64,000 bases of DNA from Sulfitobacter sp. M39 (GTDB lineage Bacteria > Pseudomonadota > Alphaproteobacteria > Rhodobacterales > Rhodobacteraceae). A program made the translations under genes and the position numbers. The notes beneath the pieces are model-generated. The model worked only from the letters and a program-made list of their open reading frames with translations, did not search any database and was not told the DNA's origin. The stretch lies in contig NZ_WMDZ01000002.1 in the NCBI RefSeq assembly GCF_021735935.1, positions 1 to 64,000 of the forward strand. Direction: 5' to 3'. This document shows positions 17,064-24,477 of the stretch, piece by piece (position 1 is the stretch's first letter; each line of letters opens with the position of its first letter).

Positions 17064-17834
17064 ATGATCCCTTTAATGCAGTCGCCCACGGACCATCTAC
17101 TGACACGTTTGTTGGCGAAAGCGTTTGGCCTAAATGCTGGGAGCCGCTTGCTGGATATTGGGTGCGGATCAGGTTACTCAGGCATCGCACTAAGCGAATA
17201 TTTTGGATGCACAGTCGATTTTGTAGATGTGTCGCAAAGCCGAGTAAATGAAGTTAGCGTAGCTGCAGCGGCAAAAAATATCAGCAATCAGTGTAAAACA
17301 TTTCATTCTACAGCAGAAGAGTACGTTGAGACCTGTAACGAAACTTATGATTTTGTGATAGCTCATGGAGGATTGCTTAGCCTAACAGGACCAAGCCTAA
17401 TTGAAACGATCTCCAAGAAATGTCTTACTGCTAACGGAATTGTGCATGCTTCCATGCTGACTCTACGGCGTGTGCCATACAAACAGTTGGGGGGGTGCGA
17501 TGTCCCGCAGCATGTTCCAGAAGAGGTCACCGAACAATATAGGAATACTGTTCTTTCCTCAACGACACGATGGCTGCCATTTGAAGATGAGGCAGTAACG
17601 GCTATTGAGCATGCAATTGGTTCGTGCTGGGCTTCAAGGTCGTCTGGCTTAGTTTGGTCCGAATATTACGCAAACATGTATTCAGCAGCCCCGAGTTCTA
17701 CTGGGTTAGCAGAAGATGATACGTTTTGCAGGTCAACCGCAATCGACGAGGCATACTATAAGCTGATTGGTCAGAAATATATTGACTATACTTCACTTGT
17801 TGCGTCGCGCTCCCCACTTTCTGGTTTGCTTTGA
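17064..17834 (+). CDS. Class I SAM-dependent methyltransferase in a putative peptide-modification cluster
   Basis: 256 residues. The SAM-binding motif I is clear: LLDIGCGSGYSGIALSEYF (about 29-47), followed by an acidic end of the next strand (VDFVDVSQSR) and a motif IV-like strand (YDFVIAHGGLLSLTG). The C-terminal 100 residues do not match a class known to me. An aggag site supports the start. The gene is AT-richer than the plasmid backbone and holds a G7 tract near 17489-17495. Its 3' end overlaps the convergent membrane-protein gene. With the peptide and ATP-grasp genes nearby, a role in peptide O-methylation is possible. Confidence 0.8.
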   Translation: MIPLMQSPTDHLLTRLLAKAFGLNAGSRLLDIGCGSGYSGIALSEYFGCTVDFVDVSQSRVNEVSVAAAAKNISNQCKTFHSTAEEYVETCNETYDFVIAHGGLLSLTGPSLIETISKKCLTANGIVHASMLTLRRVPYKQLGGCDVPQHVPEEVTEQYRNTVLSSTTRWLPFEDEAVTAIEHAIGSCWASRSSGLVWSEYYANMYSAAPSSTGLAEDDTFCRSTAIDEAYYKLIGQKYIDYTSLVASRSPLSGLL

Positions 17835-18397
17835 TCGAAATCGAGAGCTTTCGAAGCCTTGTCCAGAAACGCATCGTTAAAGTAACGTCCCTCTACAGCT
17901 TGCCGATGCAATCCAAGCCACAGATCATTGTCTTTCTGTTTGCCGATGAAGCGAAGCCATATGTCTTCCCATTCCTGAATATCAGACTTAGACATGCCAA
18001 GATCCAGCCCAGCCTTATTGGTCAAATAGAACATTCGGCTAATATGTGCATAGCTTGAATATGAATACACAAATGCAGGCAAGTCTTCGTCTCGAGTTCC
18101 CTCTGGTAGTCGAGAGCCAAAAACCTTTCGAATTGTATGAGGCGATGCAGTCATCATGCCATAAACAAGTGTATCAATTTGCCCTTCGGCGGAAATTACA
18201 AAATCAATAGCCCGCGAGTTCCGAAACTTACGAAGGTTTTGGATGGCTATGTACGCTGCTATCGCAACGATCAGCAAGTTCGCCAGTGAAATTGCTACAG
18301 CAAGGTCAAATGATGAAGCAAGATAAGAGAACAGTTCGGAGATCCCTCCTGAACTTGATTTTGGACTATTGGCCATTACTACTTGATCGTTTTCCAT
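17786..18397 (-). CDS. Single-span membrane protein of unknown function
   Basis: About 203 residues from MENDQVVMANS (an ATG at 18376 is also possible). A membrane helix (LAVAISLANLLIVAIAAYIAI, about residues 30-50) is followed by a cytoplasmic helical domain with VISAEGQIDTLVYGMM and MSKSDIQEWEDIWLRFIGKQ. The layout resembles small membrane-anchored DUF4760-like proteins, but I cannot confirm a family. It converges on the methyltransferase gene (49-bp overlap) and diverges from the peptide gene, so it may belong to the same island. Confidence 0.6.
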   Translation of the reverse strand: MENDQVVMANSPKSSSGGISELFSYLASSFDLAVAISLANLLIVAIAAYIAIQNLRKFRNSRAIDFVISAEGQIDTLVYGMMTASPHTIRKVFGSRLPEGTRDEDLPAFVYSYSSYAHISRMFYLTNKAGLDLGMSKSDIQEWEDIWLRFIGKQKDNDLWLGLHRQAVEGRYFNDAFLDKASKALDFDQSKPESGERDATSEV

Positions 18398-18438
18398 ACG
18401 TAAGCTTAGACTGACCTCACACAAGGAGGAAGATACTG

Positions 18439-18522
18439 ATGTCCATTTATGCGAAAAAAGCTGCAACCTACGAACAATCGGCGGAAACTGCTAAACAGAG
18501 TCAAGTGAAGCAGAGCCAGTAG
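18439..18522 (+). CDS. 27-residue peptide, candidate precursor of an ATP-grasp-modified RiPP
   Basis: A 28-codon frame with an unusually good ribosome site (aaggagg, nine bases before ATG). It ends 12 bases before the start of the ATP-grasp gene. The product begins MSIYAKKAATYEQSAETAKQ and continues with a Gln/Ser/Lys tail. It is rich in Thr, Ser, Glu and Lys, the residue types that graspetide ligases join through ester or amide bonds to acidic side chains. No signal peptide. Its real translation and modification are unproven; it could also be a leader peptide. Confidence 0.5.
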   Translation: MSIYAKKAATYEQSAETAKQSQVKQSQ

Positions 18523-18534
18523 TGGTTCGGGCCA

Positions 18535-19512
18535 GTGACAGTACTGTCCAGTTCAAATGACCTACTGTTGCTGTCCTGGGGGGGGGGCTTTAGTATTTCA
18601 CTGGCCTCATCGTTTCAAGCCGCAGGGATGTCCGTTAGGCATTGCGCCCTCAGAACTGTCGAAAAACAGAATCCGCTCTTGGACAATTTGGTTTTTGCTG
18701 AGGATGCCCTTTCCACATCTCGAACCATAGTATGGTGGCCATCTTTTGCTCAGGGAACGCTGCCAGGACAAACGCTTGACGCGGAAGCCCTAGCTAACAA
18801 GCAGTTCGAATCCGAGCAGTGGAATGCGCTCTCATGGCTATATGACGAAAGCGAATCACACTTTCCGCTTGGTCGACCTGCCAACTTAATGAAATGGTCA
18901 TCCCGCGCCCCAGCGATATGGTTAGCAAGAAAATTAGGTATCGGAATACCAAGGTATTGCCTCGCACTTAACGGCGTAGACGCATCCGAATTTATTTCTA
19001 GAATACATTCGTCAGGGTCTAAAGTGATGATGAAAAGATTGTCTGACAATCGTTTTTTTATTGATGGTCGAGTGTCGATCCCAGTAATTGTAGAAACTGA
19101 AGACTTTGCAAACAGTGGTCCGTTGGACGCACCTATTTGGCTTGAAGAGATCGTAGAACCTAGTAATGAAGCAAGAGTATTTGTAGTCGGCGATAATGTA
19201 AGGGTTTTTGACATTCAGGACGTCGGTGGCAATGCGCTGGACGCCCGTTTACAAGGTGATCGAAAGTTCGTGCGTGGGCAAATAAGTAGCGAAAATTCCA
19301 AGAATTTGGAGGAGCTAACTCGCGCAATGAAACTACGGTATTGTTGCTTCGACATTCTCCTCAAACAGAACGAAATGATTGTAATAGACGTAAACCCACT
19401 GGGCACAACAGATGGGTTCCCTGTGAAGTTCACGAAAGAAGTTCAAAGCTTGATTGCGAACGAAGTACTATCTTGGGTAAGTATGCCCCTTGATGAAAAG
19501 AGGGCTCTTTGA
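18535..19512 (+). CDS. ATP-grasp ligase, graspetide-synthetase-like
   Basis: 325 residues starting at GTG. The N-terminal 120 residues look like a pre-ATP-grasp domain. The ATP-grasp part shows KVMMKRLSDNRFF, IWLEEIVEPSNEARVFVVGDNV, and the Mg/ATP end motif FDILLKQNEMIVIDVNPLGTTDG (about 278-300), as in RimK/MvdD-like ligases. Codons 16-19 consist of a run of ten G (18578-18587), prone to slippage. Directly behind the peptide gene, it is the likely modifying enzyme of that peptide. The substrate is inferred. Confidence 0.72.
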   Translation: MTVLSSSNDLLLLSWGGGFSISLASSFQAAGMSVRHCALRTVEKQNPLLDNLVFAEDALSTSRTIVWWPSFAQGTLPGQTLDAEALANKQFESEQWNALSWLYDESESHFPLGRPANLMKWSSRAPAIWLARKLGIGIPRYCLALNGVDASEFISRIHSSGSKVMMKRLSDNRFFIDGRVSIPVIVETEDFANSGPLDAPIWLEEIVEPSNEARVFVVGDNVRVFDIQDVGGNALDARLQGDRKFVRGQISSENSKNLEELTRAMKLRYCCFDILLKQNEMIVIDVNPLGTTDGFPVKFTKEVQSLIANEVLSWVSMPLDEKRAL

Positions 19513-19980
19513 GCGTTTCATTTGAGCGGGAACTGCAATCGACTTAACCTTCCTCGACTTCCACTGGCGACTCACGCAACAAGGTATTTCAAGAGCATAT
19601 CGCGCAGGATCACCACTGGAATATGACTGCGCTGACCCTGATTCTGCATCAAAAAATGAACTCACAAGGCGACCATGCGTGTCAAAGAAGTGAATATCTA
19701 AATCAAAAGACATGCCATTCATGCCAAAGTGCTGACGTTCACAAACAGGCAAAACAAACAGCGCTGCTTTGAAGCGAGAAGTTGAAGCAAACAAGGACAG
19801 ACCGTTGATTATTTGTTTTTTCTTCCTGAACGCTATAGTTGGCAAACGTATTAAAGATTGATCTGTCGACACGACAACCGCACACATTTCGAAATGCACG
19901 GCCCCCCGTGAAAACAAATAGTTCGGATAGCCAAGCAAGGAAAACTGCTTTTTATGAAGTCGTTTAGAATGTTCCCTCAT
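19468..19980 (-). CDS. DUF192-like protein
   Basis: About 170 residues from MREHSKRLHKK; this ATG overlaps the stop of the upstream 82-codon gene (ATGA). The body follows the DUF192 pattern: IINGLSLFASTSRFKAALFVLPVCERQHFGMNGMSFDLDIHFFDTHGRLVSS, then DPARYALEIPC. The family is often exported, but this one has no signal peptide. Its 3' end overlaps the end of the ATP-grasp gene on the other strand by 45 bases. Function unknown. Confidence 0.7.
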   Translation of the reverse strand: MREHSKRLHKKQFSLLGYPNYLFSRGAVHFEMCAVVVSTDQSLIRLPTIAFRKKKQIINGLSLFASTSRFKAALFVLPVCERQHFGMNGMSFDLDIHFFDTHGRLVSSFFDAESGSAQSYSSGDPARYALEIPCCVSRQWKSRKVKSIAVPAQMKRSKSPLFIKGHTYPR

Positions 19981-20225
19981 ACCAATACCCGTGCGCCATC
20001 CTCGTTGTCGCAATCGCCGACCAAAACAAACGTCACGTCTGCCCCGTCTTTCTCGTATAAACGGCGGTATTTCAGGTTTCCGCTAAGCGGATCGCGCACC
20101 TGATCATGGCGACAGCTATGTTCAATTCCGTTCTCGACCCACGCGGCAACGCCCGCTTGCGTCACCAATGACAACGGCTGGCCATCCAGCAAAATCGTCT
20201 CACCCACAACTTCGATATGGTTCAT
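19977..20225 (-). CDS. Small protein of unknown function, coupled to the DUF192 gene
   Basis: 82 residues beginning MNHIEVVGETILLDGQPLSLV; a caggagatt-like site precedes the ATG. It has an alternating beta-rich look with EHSCRHDQVRDPLSGNLKYRRLYEKDGADVTFVLVG. No family recognised. The four-base overlap with the DUF192 gene implies joint translation and a shared role. Confidence 0.7.
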   Translation of the reverse strand: MNHIEVVGETILLDGQPLSLVTQAGVAAWVENGIEHSCRHDQVRDPLSGNLKYRRLYEKDGADVTFVLVGDCDNEDGARVLV

Positions 20226-20261
20226 CGCTTCAATCTCCTGTCTGTGATTTGTTGGTTTGCT

Positions 20262-20679
20262 TCATAAGCTATGACCTCTCCCTCGGTCCACATCCCGCGA
20301 GATTTCCTCTTCCTTATCGTCCCGTTCCAGCTCTCGGTCATCCTCGATGTCCAGCTTTTCGCGCGGCTTGTTCAACACGTTGTCCAGCCTCTCCCTGATT
20401 GAAGGCTTCGGTCCAGGTTCAACGCCTTGCTCCAACTCGGAATGCCCGTCCAGCTTGTGGCTGGTCGCCTGTGGCACACCCCCCGCATCACGGTCCAATA
20501 TGCCCTTCAACCGCTCACGGGCATAATTGTATCCTTCCTTGCCATCGTCGAGGGTCCGCTCCTCACCCCTGCCCTTGTCCAAGATACCGGCCAACCGCTC
20601 CCGCACATCCTCAGCCCCACGCTCACCACTGCGGTCTTTATCGACTGCGGCGCGTAGTGCTGCCAGACCAGCGGACAGG
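20262..20679 (-). pseudogene. C-terminal fragment of a charged, repeat-containing protein, cut by IS3
   Basis: An open frame from the IS3 edge to the stop at 20262 (about 139 codons, no own start at the junction) reads YLSAGLAALRAAVDKDRS and then three repeats of the type RERL-x-x-ILDK (VRERLAGILDK, ARERLKGILDR, IRERLDNVLNK) separated by acidic linkers. It looks like the disordered tail of a mobilisation or relaxase-type protein, but that is a guess. The 5' part is lost. A secondary GTG or ATG could yield a 114-residue product. Confidence 0.55.
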
Positions 20680-20716
20680 TAATCCCCCCATTTTTAATGG
20701 GGACCAGCCGTAGAAT

Positions 20717-21514
20717 TTAGGCGGCTGTTTTCAGTTTCATGGCGGGTGTCATGCCGCCGATGCCCATGTTGGGTCGCTCGTTGTTGTAAGTCCAGAGCCA
20801 TTCAGTTGCTTGGTCTTGTGCCTCCTCGATGGTTTCGAAGATGTATTGCCCAAGCCATTCGCCGCGAACGGTGCGGTTGTAGCGTTCAATGTAGGCATTT
20901 TGTTGTGGCTTGCCTGGCTGGATGTATTCCAGTCGAACATTGCGTTTTTCGGCCCATTCCATCAGCTTACCACTAATATATTCTGGGCCATTATCGACGC
21001 GAATTGTCTGCGGTTGACCGCGCCATTCGATGATGCGGTTTAAGCTTCTGACCACCCTCTCTGCGGGCAGCGAGAAGTCGACTTCGATGCATGCCCTCAC
21101 GATTGAAGTCATCCAGCACGTTCAATGTCCTGATCAAGCGCCCATCTGCCAGCTGATCCGCCATGAAATCCATCGACCACGTCTCATTGGGCCTGTCAGC
21201 ACCACCAGAGGCTCGGGCTTGTCCCGTTTCAGCCGTTTCTTTGGCTTGATCCGCAGATTTAGCTCCAGCTCGCAATAGACCCGGTAGACCCGTTTGTGGT
21301 TCCAGCCATAGCCTTGCACGTTGCGCAAATACAGAAAACACAGGCCAAAGCCCCAGTTACGCTTGTTTGCGGTCAGACGTTCCAGCCAATCGGCGATCTC
21401 TTCATTCTCATCGCTCAGGATTGGGCTGTATCTGTAGCAGGTTTCGCTGATCCCGAACGTCCTGCACGCCAACGCGATGCTTACGTCGTGCCGTGCGACC
21501 GCATTCATGGCCAT
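20717..21514 (-). pseudogene. IS3 OrfB transposase, two frameshifts
   Basis: The integrase-type OrfB can be read in three pieces: GISETCYRYSPILSDENEEI to KPEPLVV (down to about 21195), then RPNETWSMDFMADQLADGRLIRTLNVLDDFNREG in a second frame, then IEVDFSLPAERVVRSLNRIIEWRGQPQTIRVDNGPEYIS and YIERYNRTVRGEW in a third. All DDE residues survive (DFM, DNGPE, AYIE), but the frames are disjoint, so the enzyme is inactive unless sequence errors explain it. Confidence 0.85.
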
Positions 21515-21534
21515 CTCTCGTCGCAGAGACGGCC

Positions 21535-21801
21535 TTAACGCTTTTTTCCAAGCGCTTCCTTCAGCAGATCGTTCTGCATGCTCATCTCAGCATACATGCG
21601 CTTCAGACGGCGGTTCTCTTCCGCCATATCCTTCATCTCGGAAATCAATGACGCATCCATCCCGCCAAACTTCGCGCGCCACTTATAAAAGCTGGCGCTG
21701 CTCATTCCATGCTCGCGGCAAAGCTCTGAGACTGGCACACCGCCCTCCGCCTGCTTCAACACTGCCATAATCTGCGCGTCGCTAAATCGTCCGTTCTTCA
21801 T
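21535..21801 (-). CDS. IS3 OrfA (helix-turn-helix subunit)
   Basis: 88 residues from MKNGRFSDAQIMAVLKQAEGG. A helix-turn-helix (VSELCREHGMSSASFYKWRAKFGGM) and a leucine-zipper part (EENRRLKRMYAEMSMQNDLLKEAL) are typical for OrfA of the IS407-like branch. Intact, but its OrfB partner is broken. Confidence 0.88.
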   Translation of the reverse strand: MKNGRFSDAQIMAVLKQAEGGVPVSELCREHGMSSASFYKWRAKFGGMDASLISEMKDMAEENRRLKRMYAEMSMQNDLLKEALGKKR

Positions 21802-21980
21802 CGTAAATCTCCTCAGATATCTTGCCGAGAAAATTCTACTTTTGAACACCACTATTTTTAGGGGGTATTACCGACCCAGCCGAGATTAGCTCTGTGCCGG
21901 AAAAGCGGCGCACATGGCCGATGACGCCATACGGCCGGTCTGCTGCGCCGCCGCATCTCCGCTCGAGCCCGATAACAGGC

Positions 21981-22451
21981 CTAATATAAGACGGCTTCTC
22001 GTTGTAGAAAGCAGTGGGTCTCAGAGCGACTGATTTCCTTGAAACCATGCCGTCGATAGAGCGAGCCAACCGGGTTCCAGTGCAAATACTCCAGTCTAAC
22101 AGGAAACCTCATATCATCAGCCATCGCGAGGCAGTGCGCGAGAATGGCAGACCCTACTCCCCAGCCTTGATGCTCCGGGAACAGGTAAAACTCTCCAATC
22201 CGTAGATGATCCGGTAGCCTCTGAAACGATAACGTTCCAAGTTTGTGCTCCGCGCGCCTTATCTCGAAAAACGGCTTCTCGCTGTAATTGCGCGCATGCA
22301 TATTTCGTTGGAATGCTTCATCCCAATTCCATCGCTTTACGATGTGCGGCCTCATAGCCGCTCGTTTGGCTTCGAAGGCAAAGTCAATCTCACTGGGATC
22401 GCTACCAAGCCGAGCAAACCGTAGATCAGGAGGGAGGTCCGGGATTTCCAT
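21981..22451 (-). CDS. GNAT-family N-acetyltransferase
   Basis: 156 residues. The acetyl-CoA pyrophosphate-binding region is visible as FYLFPEHQGWGVGSAILAHCLAMADD (about 88-113; motif Q-x-x-G-x-G), preceded by RRAEHKLGTLSF and followed by PVRLEYLHWNPVGSLYRRHGFKEI, the standard motif B. The substrate is not predictable; small amines or antibiotics are both possible. Start at ATG 22451. Confidence 0.88.
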   Translation of the reverse strand: MEIPDLPPDLRFARLGSDPSEIDFAFEAKRAAMRPHIVKRWNWDEAFQRNMHARNYSEKPFFEIRRAEHKLGTLSFQRLPDHLRIGEFYLFPEHQGWGVGSAILAHCLAMADDMRFPVRLEYLHWNPVGSLYRRHGFKEISRSETHCFLQREAVLY

Positions 22452-22539
22452 GCCATCAACCTTTTCAGATCATGGCAGTGTCGGCAATGCCCGCATACCA
22501 GCCCATTTCGCGGCGCGTGACGAGGGTCTTCTTCGAGCC

Positions 22540-22703
22540 GATACTGTTGAAAAACTCACCTCGTTGCACAAACTCACCGGATCGCCAGAATATCTTCCGC
22601 GAAGGCTCCATTTCAAAACGCGATCTTCCGATCGGTCGATTGCGAGAATGATATTCCAGTTTTCGAAAGTAATTTTCGCAGCTTGGAGTTTTTCAACAGT
22701 ATC
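22540..22703. repeat. MITE-like element, 164 bp
   Basis: Perfect 18-bp terminal inverted repeats GATACTGTTGAAAAACTC at 22540-22557 and its exact complement at 22686-22703 enclose 128 bp of non-coding DNA. AGCC flanks both sides (22536-22539 and 22704-22707), fitting a 4-bp target duplication. No transposase inside. A parent element with these ends is not present in the window. Confidence 0.8.
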
Positions 22704-22776
22704 AGCCCATTGCGGTCATTCGCCGTCTGCCCGAAGCTACATCTTCGGAATGTGCAATGGGTATGAGGATGAGTTA

Positions 22777-23319
22777 ATGATCAAAATACGTCAGAGTTTG
22801 ATCCTGCCAACACAACTTGGATTCTTGTCATTTGAGGCACAGGTGACTGGGGCTTCCCTTGTGGACGATGACATATCGCTGCGAGGTATAGCATTCGCTC
22901 CGAAGCTACCTGCAGGGATGATCACATCGACATGCACGGCGGTGCTGCTTCAGGTTCGGCAGGGCAAGGAGCTACAAAGCCTCCGATTGCATGCGGAACT
23001 CGCTACAGAAGCCGTAGCGAGTGCATGCATAGGTGAGTATCTTGATGCGCAAGAATGGAGCGACGGAGAAAGCCTCGTCGTCATCGGAACAGAGGACAGT
23101 CAGGCACTGGATATTCGCTATCCCGGCATGGGCTTCGCAGACATCCTTAGCGTCGATTTCGGACCCCAATCAATGACGCTTAAGATCGACCGGCTTCCCT
23201 CATCACCCGCCGCATCCTTCCACTTCATTGTTGCTGAAAATCCAGACCCTGAGCCCGTCGAACTCTCAGCTTGGTTCGCAGTAGATCAGTCGCACAAAGA
23301 ACTGCTTCGGTTGACATAA
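22777..23319 (+). CDS. Protein of unknown function
   Basis: 180 residues from MIKIRQSLILPTQLGF; an in-frame ATG at 22750 would add nine. Composition is that of a soluble acidic protein with alternating beta pattern (FEAQVTGASLVDDDISLRGIAFAPKL, WSDGESLVVIGTEDSQALDIR). No signal peptide, membrane helix or motif known to me. It is preceded by the MITE and followed by dispersed-repeat debris. Confidence 0.5.
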   Translation: MIKIRQSLILPTQLGFLSFEAQVTGASLVDDDISLRGIAFAPKLPAGMITSTCTAVLLQVRQGKELQSLRLHAELATEAVASACIGEYLDAQEWSDGESLVVIGTEDSQALDIRYPGMGFADILSVDFGPQSMTLKIDRLPSSPAASFHFIVAENPDPEPVELSAWFAVDQSHKELLRLT

Positions 23320-23392
23320 CGAACGTCCGCTACGTCCCGCACTTCCGACAATGACCGGCCTTCCGGTGAAGGTCCACTGTCTGGCGTAAGTC

Positions 23393-23436
23393 GGTCAAAA
23401 CTCACACGTTTCTGACACCGGCGGAATCCACCGTTT
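23393..23436. repeat. Dispersed repeat, copy 2
   Basis: Matches 16745-16788 at 37 of 44 positions. Read on the minus strand, this copy lies in a 20-codon open frame (MDSAQFCHKRWIPPVSETC...) whose ATG overlaps the stop of the glycosylase gene; copy 1 has a stop in that frame. Probably element debris rather than a gene. Confidence 0.6.
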
Positions 23437-23459
23437 GTGGCAGAACTGAGCGGAATCCA

Positions 23460-24257
23460 TCATGGGAAAGGCCACCATTCGATCTCCGCCTCGCCCATGG
23501 CTTGGAGGGCTTGGTTCACGCTGATCAGAGGGTTGGCACCGTTGAAGTACGTACCCCCCCTATACGCAGTAGGATGCGGGTGAGCGATGGAGGCGGTACG
23601 CGGAAAGTCATCAGGTTCCGGAATGCTTCGTCGGAACACATCTTGCGCTTCTCTACCGAGCAGCAAGAAAACAGTCCCGCCTTGCGCCGCCGCGATCTGT
23701 CGCAGGAGGTGTTCGGTCACAAGCCGCCAGATCTCCTTATGCGCACTTTGGTGCTTCTTGTGCGTGAAGGTCCAGCTGGCGTTAACGAACAGCACTCCCT
23801 GCTCCTGGAGGCAGTCGAAAAATCTGACTGTCTGGGGGGGCGGGTCACCTAACATCGCACGAAGATTCCGCCAAGGCTCCGGGCCACCTAAGAGCCCAAG
23901 GGCCACCGCCGACTGCACCAGACGCCGGAGAGCAGGCCGAGTAGTTTCCGATATCCGTCCCGCGACACCGTCCTCAAAGCTACGCCCGGTCGCTCTATCA
24001 GGTTCGGTATACGGGTCCTGGCCAATAAGGACGACTCGAACATCGGTCGGCAGCAGTCCCGTGAACGGGAGAAACAGACGTCTCGCGCCTTCAGCATCAT
24101 GCAGGGGTGGGTAGGGCGCAAAAGCGCCTTCTTCGCCCTGTGCCCCAACGAGCTTATCTGCTTCCAGATTGGGGGCAATGATCGCCTCCCGCCAGTTTTC
24201 CGGGACGGTGGCCGCCCAGTCAGCCAAGGCTTGCTGCATGTCGTTGCGCAGGCTCAC
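23460..24257 (-). CDS. Uracil-DNA glycosylase (Ung-like)
   Basis: 265 residues starting at GTG after a gggagg site. Family motifs: VVLIGQDPYTEPDRATGRSF with the catalytic Asp of GQDPY (about residue 80), VLFVNASWTFTHKK, TVFLLLGREAQ, and the DNA-contact His motif in IAHPHPTAYRGG. It is longer than Escherichia coli Ung and lacks its exact HPSP spelling, so substrate range may differ. It removes uracil from DNA; as plasmid cargo it may protect DNA after transfer. Confidence 0.85.
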   Translation of the reverse strand: MSLRNDMQQALADWAATVPENWREAIIAPNLEADKLVGAQGEEGAFAPYPPLHDAEGARRLFLPFTGLLPTDVRVVLIGQDPYTEPDRATGRSFEDGVAGRISETTRPALRRLVQSAVALGLLGGPEPWRNLRAMLGDPPPQTVRFFDCLQEQGVLFVNASWTFTHKKHQSAHKEIWRLVTEHLLRQIAAAQGGTVFLLLGREAQDVFRRSIPEPDDFPRTASIAHPHPTAYRGGTYFNGANPLISVNQALQAMGEAEIEWWPFP

Positions 24258-24402
24258 GTGCGTCCCTCCCAGGCGGAAACCCTATCAGTAGAATCACATT
24301 CTACTGGTACCGGAGTTTTGGATCGCAAGGTTCGAATAGAGAAGCATCATACCTCATAACTCCATTAAAATGACTTAAAGCCACTTAAAAGCCCTTATAT
24401 GC

Positions 24403-24431
24403 TTGACAAGGGCCTTAATAATCAATATATT
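24403..24431 (+). promoter_or_regulatory. Sigma-70-type promoter
   Basis: TTGACA (24403-24408), a 17-bp spacer and TATATT (24426-24431) precede the gene at 24478. Two near-repeats with the core acttaaa occur just upstream (about 24373 and 24383) and could be regulator sites. Confidence 0.75.
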
Positions 24432-24477
24432 GTTCTTATCAGGCAATAAGACATGCTTTATATTGAAAGGACTTTAT

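Larger units (their letters stand above)
20680..21870 (-). mobile_element. IS3-family insertion sequence, decayed
   Basis: About 1.19 kb. The ends share TAAT-N-CCCCC (20680-20689, and the complement at 21861-21870), with orfA and orfB reading leftward. The flanks show no matching target duplication, and the left flank is a broken gene, so the surroundings have been rearranged since insertion. Confidence 0.75.

Noticed and set aside
22288..22776. Long upstream extension of the gene at 22777
   Set aside because: It runs through the MITE and antisense to the GNAT gene, so it cannot be the native N-terminus.
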